A stretch of 64,000 nucleotides of DNA from Pictodentalium vernedei (Eukaryota; Mollusca; Scaphopoda; Dentaliida; Dentaliidae), in the NCBI GenBank assembly GCA_031216915.1, contig CM062297.1, positions 539,856,971 to 539,920,970 of the forward strand, in the 5' to 3' direction. The position numbers and the translations under genes are program-made. Below are positions 44,826 through 54,186 of the stretch, piece by piece. Under the pieces are notes generated by a model. The model did not search any database. It saw nothing but the letters and a program-made list of their open reading frames with translations, and was not told the DNA's origin. Positions within the stretch are counted from its first letter, which is position 1. Each line of letters starts with the position of its first letter.

Positions 44826-45930
44826 CTACGATTCATAATTACCCTGGGAGTAGAGCCATATCCTCCTCTTAAATGAGATAGGTGCTGGTTTCAAAAAGTC
44901 AATCTCGACTGAAATTGGACAGTGGTTGCGGATCATGTCTGGGATAATTGGTTCGAGGACCTCACAAGTTTTCATGTTGATTGTGTCCCTGAGAGCAAAT
45001 AAATCTAATAATGTAGCCGACGTCTCGGTAACACAACTTGGCTCACACACAACTTGTCTTAAATTGAAGTAATGCAATATTTCAGAAAAGCCACTCCTTG
45101 AGGGAACCACCTGGTTGTCATTGAAATCGCAATTGACGTGTCTCTAGCTTTTTCAATAGATGCTGATATAGCTTCCCATGTTTCTGTGGGACTGTTGGCG
45201 CTCGGTAGAATACCCCAAATAAAAGTGATCTACTCCGCTTTGTAAATACTTTTGCCCATAAACATTCCATATTCAAGGTGTGTAGGTGCGGTCTTGGTCG
45301 AAATGAGATACCGTCTTCAAAGTAAATGGTGACCCATCCTCCCCTTGTCGAGCGGTTAAATCTCAATGGTTCTTGGAACCCATGAAGGAGGACATCGGAC
45401 GTGGGATCATTACTATGCATCCATGTCTCAGACAAAGCCACAATGTCAAATGATGCGAATTCACATTGAATGATATCTAGTTTGGGTTTTAGGCTCTGAA
45501 TGTTGAGATGGATAATTTTTAAAATATTCAGGTTGTGATCCGATTTGGAAGAATTTGGGCCGGGGTTAGATTCAATGTCAGCGGATAATAATAAGCTCAC
45601 GACTACATAGAACAGAGCGGTGACAAGGAGAGATGAGATCACTACTTTCCGTGAAATCACAGCCTTGGTGACGTTCACGTTCCTATTAGGATATGGGATA
45701 TCATCCAGAGGATTCAATAAATGAGAGGTAACAGGCTCACTGTAGTGACTAAAGTATGAAGCAACCATGGCAGTGAAACTTTCATGCAGCCCAACGCCAC
45801 TAAGATGCAAGAGTAAGTAAGTTAAGACACAAGAGGACGTATCTTTTGACAGGCGATGCTTTAAGCTATTACAATAAACTGTAAAACTGAAAGTGCCTAT
45901 CCGAGCATGATATGATTCCAGGGAACACAT
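44826..45930 (-). pseudogene. LINE endonuclease region with 2A-like leader
   Basis: The region starts at an ATG (45,930). A hydrophobic stretch (VVISSLLVTALFYVVVSLLL) leads straight into ADIESNPGP, which matches the 2A consensus D-x-E-x-N-P-G-P. The endonuclease follows: IIHLNIQSLKPKLDII, VALSETWMHSND, then a shift at about 45,115 and LLDLFALRDTINM, IPDMIRNHCPISVEI. These match the exo-endo-phosphatase motifs of LINE endonucleases (N, ET/W, D, and the final H near NHCP). One frameshift and probable point changes make it inactive as read. Confidence 0.8.
45556..45579 (-). other. 2A-like ribosome-skipping motif DIESNPGP
   Basis: Eight residues, D-I-E-S-N-P-G-P, directly after a hydrophobic segment. 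All invariant 2A positions are present. In translation the ribosome would be expected to skip the Gly-Pro bond, releasing the leader and starting the endonuclease-RT protein at Pro. Confidence 0.75.
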
Positions 45931-45934
45931 AATA

Positions 45935-46440
45935 CACTGTAACCTGTTGATGTGTGTAAATAGTTTTTGCCACCAACAAAATTATATTCAAACTGGCTTA
46001 GCAAAAGAGGTTGGGGTGTAGAGTAAGAGAATAGGATAGCTGTAGTGAAAAGCAACATATGCATATGACATTAAGAAAAGGAGTGTTAAATATATACAGG
46101 ATAAGTATAAAATGTTTTTGTATAAGTCGAGGAGATGAGGTCTGCTTAAATGAGGTTAAGAATTTTTTACTTGGATGATGTGGATGTTTCGTATGTTAAC
46201 ACATCAATTATCAAATGGGTGAGACAAAATGACTTTTACTGAGGTATTCTAAAGGCAAAGCGTGTGACCCCAAAACAGTGTATATGAATGGGGGAGGGGT
46301 GGATGAGGAGTATTTGATCAAAGTCCTAGGATGAGTTGAAACGTCGGTGAGTTTCATAGCTTAACAACTTATTGATTTGTTGTCACATCGATGGCACAGG
46401 TTGGCAGAAAGAGAGAATGCCACATGATACAAATTGCCGA
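45935..46440. other. No gene recognised
   Basis: AT-rich sequence between the LINE and the interrupted MITE. No motif was seen. Confidence 0.4.
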
Positions 46441-46445
46441 CAAGT

Positions 46446-46498
46446 AGCCCTTACCCAACGCATATAGCAGATGGCACTTTTAATAACAATTTGGTGTA
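46446..46498. mobile_element. Left half of a MITE split by the 6.5-kb element
   Basis: gcccttacccaacgcatatag matches the MITE end (CCCTTTACCCAACG). The other half, with the palindrome ggaccgagctcattgagctc, continues at 53,047-53,215. The MITE was therefore present before the larger insertion. Confidence 0.65.
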
Positions 46499-47313
46499 AG
46501 TAGTAACGAATGTGTTTTTGAGGCCTGTTCTTCCGGAGGGCTGGGCCGGAGATCTGGGCCCGGAGTCCTGGGCCGATGACGTCATCTTAATTAAAAAGTT
46601 ACGTAAGGTAATTAACGTCACTTAATTAATATTTTTGTAATCACTTTAATGACTGTTTCATAATTAATGTAATTAATGTAATTAATGAGTGTAATTAGGG
46701 TTGATTATAATAATTAGTATATTAATAAATGAATTAATATTGACGTACTGGACATATATATGAATGCTATCGACTGACTGACTCGCAAAGCTGAACATCG
46801 CGTGTCTGGGTGTCATTAAATCGATTTTTTCTTTTCAAACGCCAACTACTGACAGATGTTGAAGCAATTAAATCTATTGTCACACTTTAACGACCGGTCA
46901 TAAATATCGTTAAACTGGACATGCTATCATGTATTTAAAAATCAATGATGATATCACGTGACAAGATGTGTCTTGCTTTTAACTGAAGACTGAACGACTC
47001 CATTGTGGCTATTTTTATAGGTGTAATTGGATTTAATAACTTGGCGGGATTCTTACATATTAATAAGGCTAGTTTATTCTTCTCATTTTTATGGCTGTCG
47101 AAAAACTCTCATAGACCAAGGTATTCTGATTTTACGCCTCACACGATAAAGTAATTTTTTAATCCGATGACCACATGAACAAATAACATTTCGGTTTTTG
47201 AAAAGCGGGCGTGTTTGTTTTTTCCCCTATAAAGTCTGACGATTCGAACCTCACTCTCATTAGAAACTGTGTCAGAAAAGCCAAGATGGCAAGCATCGAC
47301 TATACTTCCGTAA
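46499..47313 (+). repeat. Left terminal inverted repeat
   Basis: In order inward: AGTAGT end, GC-rich palindromic block (ccggagatctgggcccgg), a TGACGTCA site (46,577-46,584), an AATTAAT-rich stretch, ~500 bp of unique sequence, a TATA promoter and the first codons of the downstream gene. It is matched by 52,215-53,046. Confidence 0.9.
47227..47256 (+). promoter_or_regulatory. Core promoter: TATA box and initiator
   Basis: TATAAA at 47,227-47,232 is followed by the initiator-like TCACTCT at 47,250-47,256, about 25 bp downstream, the normal spacing for RNA polymerase II. A 34-nt leader then reaches an ATG in good context (aagATGg). The same arrangement is preserved in the right TIR, firing inward on the other strand. 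Confidence 0.65.
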
Positions 47314-47606
47314 ACAGCTATGAGCGAACCAAGAAGCAGCGAGCCAACGAAGAATTTGCATTAGCATTAAAAAAGTGGTGGGCAGCGACGCTCCCCACGA
47401 AGGAACAAGAAAAGAGACTAAAAGACTACCCGTTTGATGAGGCTGCCAGACGTCCTTTTGGGGAGATACAGTACAGAAATCGCCCCAAACACTGGTTCGA
47501 TCTTCCTGTACACATGCAGGAGGAAGCATTAGTAGGGCCACCAACAGTTAACGAAGATTGGGAAAAGGATTTTTTCACCGAGGCGGAGATGGGAGGAAAA
47601 AAATAG
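47286..47606 (+). CDS. Unknown 106-residue protein of the Polinton-like element
   Basis: It starts at ATG 47,286, with A at -3 and G at +4. The open frame extends upstream but only from a GTG. The protein is charged, with an Arg/Lys-rich N-terminal third (YERTKKQRANEEFALALKKW), a middle rich in Trp, Pro and Arg, and an acidic end (EDWEKDFFTEAEMGGKK). No signal peptide or membrane segment is visible. The first nine codons lie inside the TIR, so the right TIR carries a near-copy of its start (MTSIDYTSV). I do not recognise the family. A small structural or DNA-binding role is only a guess. Confidence 0.55.
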   Translation: MASIDYTSVNSYERTKKQRANEEFALALKKWWAATLPTKEQEKRLKDYPFDEAARRPFGEIQYRNRPKHWFDLPVHMQEEALVGPPTVNEDWEKDFFTEAEMGGKK

Positions 47607-47647
47607 CTTTCTATGGAAAGCAAAAAAAAAAACGGCCCTTTTCAAGG

Positions 47648-48023
47648 CCACCATAATCTTAAAAAGAGTTGCTTTGTCACAAACACACACTTTTTCAACC
47701 AATCAGACACCTCCATTATCCCACACCCTCACCGTCACACCCCTGTATCCCCTCACAGTACCTAAAACTTTCATGAACTCCCCTCCTCCAGGTCATCTAA
47801 TACTAAAAAACTTTTGGAAACCGCTCTCCCCCGCCCCACCATAATCTTAAAAAGAGTTGCTTTGTCACAAACACACACTTTTTTAACCAATCAGACACCT
47901 CCATTATCCCACACCCTCACCGTCACACCCCTGTATCCCCTCACAGTACCTAAAACTTTCATGAACTCCCCTCCTCCAGGTCATCCAATACTAAAAAAAA
48001 CTTTTGGAAACCTCTCTCCCCCC
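47648..48023 (+). repeat. 188-bp tandem duplication
   Basis: Two units starting ccaccataatcttaaaaaga at 47,648 and 47,836 are almost identical. The C/A-rich sequence contains ccaatcagacacctccatta. The region follows the 106-residue gene directly and has no credible frame. Confidence 0.9.
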
Positions 48024-48352
48024 CCCCCTCCCACAGCCCTCACAATAGCTAAATTATCTCGAACCCCAGTTCAGTTCTCTAAATGTAATGGACATGTCAG
48101 GCCCCCGAATACGCCTTCCCCACAACTTTGAGCGATCAAATTACCCCGATTAGTCTCCTCTCATAACTTACCACTCTCTTAACCCGTATTTACTATGAGA
48201 TTGTCCCCCTAATAAAAAGCGTATATTCATTTAATATAATATATTAATAATTTTTGTTAAATAATTCATTCCACAAGACACTTGTCGAAAAAACAAAATG
48301 GTGGATTAGTTTGACAGAAATACGCGTATCGATTTATTCAGGAATGTCTGTC

Positions 48353-48600
48353 GGTTGTGTCCTTGGGCAAGACACTTCATCCCTATTGACCATGTGGGGG
48401 CATGGTGACGCTGTGCACTAAGGCGTACTGCACGTCGATGGAACACCTGTCTTCAACCAAAGCAGACCCTGTGTAGAATCTTGACAGTTGCTTGCCGTTG
48501 CTCGGTGGCTCTCTCCGGCTTTCCCCACCCGTAAAACTGTCGTGGTCATGATTAGTTATTGTGCAGACCTTAAACACCAATAAATAAATATAAATAAATA
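48353..48600 (+). mobile_element. 5'-truncated SINE, same family as 7244-7606
   Basis: It begins at the central block gtgtccttgggcaagacact, and the tRNA-like head is missing. It runs to caccaataaataaatataaa, a classic A-rich tail. Confidence 0.8.
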
Positions 48601-48819
48601 GTCAGTTATCAAAACAGCCCTTAAGTGTTTAACAGTTAATTGTGGACCAGTGCGTTTAAAAATGAAAAAAATTGGGTGATAGTACTACGGACTGTGTTTA
48701 ATCATAGAAAAATCACACCCGCGCTATTACTAACCCGTATGATTTATTTTTGAACGTTCACTGAAGAATAACCCACCCATCTAAGTAAAAGCATGAGAGA
48801 GCTAATATTATCTAATTAC

Positions 48820-48968
48820 CTATGTGGGGGTAGGGTGGTCGGTAACGTTGTGAACTAGGGCGTACTACCTTCAGCCAATGATAACCCTGTGTAGTACTTT
48901 GACAGTTGTTTGCCTCTGCACGATGGTTCTTTCCGGATTGCTCCAACTGTCGTTAAATAAATGAAAAA
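48820..48968 (+). mobile_element. Fragment of the same SINE
   Basis: The readable parts match the middle and end of the SINE (gggcgtactac, gataaccctgtgtagtactttgacagttg, gttaaataaatg). It is more diverged than the neighbouring copies. Confidence 0.6.
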
Positions 48969-49189
48969 AAACTACAATTCTATAATAACAGGCCAAGCCC
49001 CCTTCGTTTTGTCAGGGGGAAAATCAACAGTACTTTCACCCCCTCATTTTAATAGTTGAAAAGCACTGTTACTCAATCAAAAAAAATGGTAAAAGGATAT
49101 GCGACTCTGTATTAGCCACCCAAATTTGTGAGACTTGGGAAAATATAACCCACCTAGAGCTGCACCAAAGCTACGTACACTATTCGAAC

Positions 49190-49440
49190 TCCCGCATTGT
49201 GTCCTTAGGCAAGTTAATTTACCCCGATTATCCACATGGGAGCGTGATGACGGCGTGTAATAAGGTGTACTGCACGTCGGTGATACGCATATTTTAGAAC
49301 AATCTAACCCTGCTTGTGAGGATTTTCGACGTTGGTGAGATGACAGTTACTCGTCGTTGCTCTGTGGTTCTCTTTGGATATTCCGGAGTCTACCCGTAAA
49401 ATTGTCACGTTTAATTATAACTTGAACTTGATGTCCGCGT
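49190..49440 (+). mobile_element. Third SINE segment in the same orientation
   Basis: gtgtccttaggcaagttaat, gtactgcacgtcggtgatac and agatgacagttactcgtcgt match the SINE body. With its two neighbours it is spaced at about 370-465 bp, and similar unique sequence lies between (aataacccacc near 48,765; atataacccacc near 49,143). Diverged tandem duplication is therefore possible. Confidence 0.65.
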
Positions 49441-50530
49441 GTAATGAAATAGCATATTTTCTGCAGACATTCTAAATAAACGCAGTTGCTTTATAGACCT
49501 GTATATATTTTTTTTTCAATTGAGTAAAAATATAGGATAGTTACTGATGTAACACGCTGATTAGTATGTTTAATGAATCCAACTACGCCAGTCCGACCGA
49601 CTCTTTGCCCACCATGATCACAACAAACGTTTCAATTCTCTCTCTCTCTCTCTCTCTCTCCGATACAGTACGGGTGGAAACTAATTGCGTTCAAGCTGTT
49701 GTTTTTTTTTCCTAGGTTTTACCACCCCCCTTACAGCGCAAATCAAAATAAAATCTGATTCATTGAACCATACTACAGTGCATGTCAAAATTAATTTTTG
49801 AACGCCATTTTTTTTATGTGCCACTATCAGCATCTATGACCATAGCATAACTTTGTGGTAAAATGCTTATTTTTGTACAAAACTCAAGACCTTTCTCTGA
49901 CAAATGCCTATATAAAAACAAGATAATACGCGAGAATGACTTGTGTGCCTGCTTTTTGTTGATAAAATATGGCATGACCACATTCCCGAATATTAATAAT
50001 GTACCCGCTTAATAACAGCCGAATTTTTATCGGATCACAGTTTTTGATTTGAATAAATGCCGATTTTTTTATTAAATCACATTCAGTAATTTATGTAGAT
50101 TTCCTGAACTGGGCGAAGGTCAAGAAAGGCACTCTGTAGTTTAGGAGACTCCACAAATAAAAACAAAATAAAAACTCTTAGATATATTGCATTGTTTTAA
50201 TTATCCATATTAACCAGAAATCAAAACTAGTCAAATTAATTAGAATTAAATTACAAATGGATATGAAATTTGCAGTAAAATGAACACTGGTATATGCTGC
50301 TGGCCGCATTTTAGTTGTCTGTAATGGCTGTTGTTCAGAATGTCACCCTATTGGTGTGAGTTTTCGCTTTTTCGTCCAGTTTCATGAAAGCTTCCACGAA
50401 GTCCGTTCCACATTCGCAATCTTTTCCAGGGGCCATTCTTCAGAGGCTGGTCCATCGCAGCTTTGCAGAGATATTGTTTTCTGGACGACACAAGCCAATA
50501 CGATCTTGATTTCCAATGAGACCCCTTGGG
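49441..50530. other. No gene recognised; CT microsatellite
   Basis: A (CT)n run of about 24 bp lies at 49,638-49,662. Otherwise this is AT-rich element interior without a recognisable frame. Confidence 0.5.
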
Positions 50531-50535
50531 ATATT

Positions 50536-51156
50536 TTAATCTTTAAGGATGTTTGCCAAAATTTTCCACCCTGTCGGTTGAAAATCTTTTCTTTTTCGCA
50601 GCAGATCATTTATTAGATCACACATATTGGAGCCCGAAATTGTAATGCCGTTATACACGAGTCGATCTTTCTCATCCCAGGATAAATTGGGTATATTCTT
50701 TATTATCTGGAGTAACAAAAGCGCCTTCTGCTGCATGGAATTTGGTATAACGGCTAACCAGTCCAGATGATTTTCCACTGAAAAACTTGTCGTTAAGGAG
50801 TGTGGTTTGGTGTTTTCTTTGCTTAAATTTGATTGGCGCTGAAAGATTGTCTGGTTCAGCAGCCCTTTCTCTTCAGAACTCGATTCTGAAGATTCAGTAA
50901 TTGGTCTCGTACCCTGGTCTATGGGCGGGACAGCTACAACATTCAGGGGTGTGCGTATTTCCTGCAACTGTTCACTCCCCCATGGTTCAATACACTGAAT
51001 TCTGCTTGAGGGTAGGCTGGTTGAGTCATCTATAGGTTTTTCCCTCAGTGATTCCCCCATCACTAGCGATTTTACTGGCTCTAGCTTATTTGCAAGCCCC
51101 AAAATATTTCCACTTGTTAATGCATTGTTCCAACTAAAGGCTGATTTCATATGCAC
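50536..51156 (-). pseudogene. C-terminal part of the zinc-finger protein
   Basis: 206 codons are open on the minus strand; the frame reads further upstream to about 51,237, overlapping the zinc-finger frame. A Ser/Glu/Gln-rich linker (about SSESSSEEKG) leads to a folded-looking C-terminal ~85 residues, with IPNSMQQKALLLLQIIK, LVYNGITISGSNMCDLINDL and QPTGWKILANILKD. This helical block reads like a small conserved domain, but I cannot name it. A one-base change in a five-base homopolymer (plus-strand CCCCC at 51,231-51,235) would place it in frame with the zinc finger, so I treat both as one damaged or mis-sequenced gene. Confidence 0.5.
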
Positions 51157-51194
51157 TGGAGGATAGGATGGCTGGTTACAGACAGATCTGGTTG

Positions 51195-51422
51195 TTAACT
51201 CGGCTGTATTTGGGTTCGCTCCCCCATAGTGTGTTTAAAATTTACATTTTTGTGTAATTGTCGTCTGTGTCGATAATAATGAGTTTTATGAGAGTAAGAT
51301 TTTTGACACAATTCACAGACGTAGCGTGCGTTCATCCTTTTCAGAAGCGAGTTAATAGAGTGAAAATACAGTTCCAACACTCTTCCATTTATATGTATGA
51401 ATAGGATGGGTCCCACCCCAAC
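51195..51422 (-). pseudogene. C2H2 zinc finger segment of the same gene
   Basis: It contains YVCELCQKSYSHKTHYYRHR followed by RQLH: Cys-x2-Cys-x12-His-x4-His, a single C2H2 zinc finger. The frame begins without an ATG at its left edge and follows a possible splice acceptor (ttgacag, at about 51,423). The donor GTAAGT at the inner edge of the right TIR (52,219-52,214) would join in phase with this frame, supplying the start codon from the TIR. This is inference. Confidence 0.55.
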
Positions 51423-51849
51423 CTGTCAATCGCTAATTGGTTAATTATATATCAAGATAAGGTGGGTTCTACCCCAACCTGTTGATCATTGGTTACTTCA
51501 AATTCTCACACAGTGCATTGTGGGAAATTACAGTGGTAGAGCTCTGAGGTAAAATAAGTTTTTTGCTCAACTTCACACAAATTGATATAGTTTACTTCAA
51601 AAAAAAAAGAAACATCAAAGTCACATTCATGACAAGCCGAGGTAGCACATCTGAACCACCAACTCTACACTGTTTAATCAGATAATCCCTTTAATCAGAT
51701 AATTACATGTGCATATCGGTTTTTCATTGGTTTTTCATCAGTTTCCATCGTTTTTTTTATTGGTTTTCATCGGTTTTCATAGGTTTTTATCGGTTTTACA
51801 ATTCGATAAAACGGTTTTTAGTGATTTAAATCACGTAAAATGATAACTA

Positions 51850-52214
51850 CTTACCACTAATTGGTCACTAATGGTCACTAATTGCCACTAATTAATGACC
51901 AATTGGTCACTAATTACCACTAATTGGTCACTAATGGTCACTAATTGCCACTAATTAATGACCAATTGGTCACTAATTACCACTAATTGGTCACTAATTA
52001 ATCACTAATTAGTGGCAATTAGTGACCATTAGTGACCAATTAGTGGTAATTAGTGATCATTAGTGACCAATTAGTGGTAATTAGTGACCAATTGGTCATT
52101 AATTAGTGGCAATTAGTGACCAGTTAGTGGTAATTAGTGACCAATTGGTCATTAATTAGTGGCAATTAGTGACCATTAGTGACCAATTAGTGGTAATTAG
52201 TGACCAATTGGTCA
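51850..52214. repeat. Inverted minisatellite of ATTGGTCACTAAT units
   Basis: The left half (to about 52,003) repeats (t)tggtcactaattaccacta. The right half repeats the inverse, attagtggtaattagtgacc. The units are 9-12 bp in higher-order blocks, and the whole could fold into a ~150-bp arm cruciform. It abuts the right TIR. A softer repeat (ggttttcatcggttttcat) precedes it at 51,715-51,800. Confidence 0.9.
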
Positions 52215-53046
52215 CTTACGGAAGTATAGTCGATGCTTGTCATCTTGGCTTTTCTGACACAGTTTCTAATGAGAGTGAGGTTCGAATCGTCAGACTTTAT
52301 AGGGGAAAAAACAAACACGCCCGCTTTTCAAAAACCAAAATGTTATTTGTTCATGTGGTCATCGGATTAAAAAATTACTTTATCGCGTGAGGCGTAAAAT
52401 CAGAATACCTTTAGTCTATGAGAGTTTTTCGACAGCCATAAAAACGAGAAGAATAAACTTGCATTATTAATATGTAAGAATCATGCCAAGTTATTAAATA
52501 AAATTATACCTATAAAAATAGCCACAATGGAGTCGTTCACAGTCTTCAGGTAAAAGCAAGACACATCTTGTCGCGTGAGATCATCATTGATTTTGAAATA
52601 CATGATAGCATGTCCAGTCTAACGATATTTATGACCGGTCGTTAAAGTGTGACAATAGATTTAATTGCTTCAACATCTGTCAGTAGTTGGCGTTTGAAAA
52701 GAAAAAATCGATTTAATGATACCCAGACACGCGATGACCTTCGCGGGTCAGTCAGTCGATAGCATTCATATATATGTCCAGTACGTCAATATTAATTCAT
52801 TTATTAATATACTAATTATTATAATCAACCCTAATTACACTCATTAATTACATTAATTACATTAATTATGCAACAGTCATTAATTACATTAATTATTAAA
52901 GTGATTAAAAAAAAAATCATTAAGTAATGTTAATTACCTTACGTAACATTTTAATTATGATGACGTCATCCACCCAGGACTCCGGGCCCAGATCTCCGGC
53001 CCAGCCCTCCGGAAGAACAGGCCTCAAAAACACATTCGTAACTACT
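52215..53046 (-). repeat. Right terminal inverted repeat
   Basis: Inverse of 46,499-47,313 with scattered substitutions and small indels. It retains the TATA box (minus strand 52,301-52,296), the start codon (52,243-52,241) and TGACGTCA (52,961-52,968). At its inner edge it reads GTAAGT, where the left TIR reads GTAAAC. Confidence 0.9.
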
Positions 53047-53215
53047 GGTGTAGCATTAGAAGTGATTCACCTTTATCCCCAAGACACATCGAATAGCCCC
53101 TCGAGGGACCGAGCTCATTGAGCTCGTTCCAACGAGGGGCTACACGGTATATCTCGGAGGAAGAAAATAGGAACGTATTTAAATTTAAATGGTGATGATT
53201 GTCGGTTGCGTTGAT
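53047..53215. mobile_element. Right half of the MITE split by the 6.5-kb element
   Basis: It contains gcccctcgagggaccgagct and the palindromic centre gagctcattgagctcgttcc, the family hallmark. It pairs with the left half at 46,446-46,498. Confidence 0.6.
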
Positions 53216-54186
53216 CATTCAGACAACGGCGTTCGTGAATACATCGTATAAAAATTGAATACACCGTTCGCCAAATTCACTGTGCCTCGCTCGACAGGTG
53301 TTAAGAGTAAATGTCCAGTTAAAATTCCTCGGCCAATGATTTCACCCCATGCCCCGAGGGCACAGCTCATGACCCCTCGGTGAATCGAGTTTAATGGATT
53401 CACCGCAATGAGCCCATGACCCCTCAATGAAACGAGTTTAATGGATGCATTGCAATGAGCTGCCACACGCAATGTTCCCGAGTCAAGGACTGAAACATTA
53501 ATAAGAGTGTGAGGGCATAACATTTACAACTGACACCGGCATATGATGAAGAGAATCGTAATATCGTGGCAATTCGATGTACAGATTACTAGAATTTATG
53601 AACCTCGCTCATCAACTCGATCGATGTCTTCTGCAATGTTACTTATTGTGAGTTGGCATGATATATCTGCCATGTTTTGGGTATATTGTTGGCTTTGTTG
53701 GCTTTGAGAACAAAAATCACGTTGTGAAACTAGATTATACCTAGATGAGGTCAGGGTTGAAGTCCGATCGTGTGTGAAGACGGGTGGTGGTGTCATTGAC
53801 GTGTTTGGATTGGGGGTGGTTAGTGGTACGGATTATCTTATTTTACAACCTATAGAAGAAAAATAGCATTGTAGACACTAGCGAATGACGCATGTCTTTA
53901 ACCTGCAATTAAGATTTTATAGAACAACGGGGTGAAGGCGTCAAAGCGGAGATAAAGTTTCGGCCGACTCACGAAATGATCACGATCCGATCGAAATTTT
54001 CAGTCCGATTTAGCCAGTATAACACTGGATGTTGATGGCGTGGAGAGTAGGCGGGGTGTAGGGGCAATCTTGATATTGTATCAACACGTTAAGTAACACC
54101 ACATACGCACGTCTGTTCATCAGAAGGGTATTTATAACGATGGGATTGCAATCGAAACGTGATACACTGTCCACCGGTAGATCGGG
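53216..54186. other. No gene recognised; short direct repeat
   Basis: A ~45-bp phrase (catgacccctc ... cgagtttaatggat ... gcaatgagc) repeats at about 53,369-53,412 and 53,413-53,460. The open frames here lack motifs. Confidence 0.45.

Larger units (their letters stand above)
42190..45930 (-). mobile_element. Near full-length CR1/L2-like LINE with 2A-like motif
   Basis: On the minus strand there is an N-terminal hydrophobic leader with a 2A-like motif, an apurinic-type endonuclease, a reverse transcriptase and a C-terminal Cys-His region, in that order. The copy is interrupted only by a few frameshifts. The 3' end is not sharply defined, and a MITE lies beyond it. It is the longest LINE in the window and the only one that keeps the endonuclease. 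Confidence 0.85.
46499..53046. mobile_element. Polinton/Maverick-like short element with ~820-bp TIRs
   Basis: 6,548 bp bounded by AGTAGT ... ACTACT, inside a perfect 6-bp duplication GGTGTA (46,493-46,498 and 53,047-53,052). The TIRs are about 815 and 832 bp with moderate divergence. A 6-bp duplication, long TIRs and 5'-AG ends are the terminal hallmarks of Polintons. However, Polintons are usually 15-20 kb and encode protein-primed DNA polymerase B, integrase, ATPase and capsid proteins, none of which I see. Contents in order: an unknown 106-residue gene, a 188-bp tandem repeat, three SINE-like segments, a zinc-finger gene on the minus strand and an inverted minisatellite. It is either a non-autonomous derivative or a distinct family. 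Confidence 0.75.

Noticed and set aside
44119-44838. Open frame of 239 codons, plus strand
   Set aside because: It is the antisense shadow of the LINE reverse transcriptase on the minus strand.
46499-53046. Complete autonomous Polinton
   Set aside because: The length is 6.5 kb, and no PolB, integrase, ATPase, protease or capsid frame was recognised in any frame.
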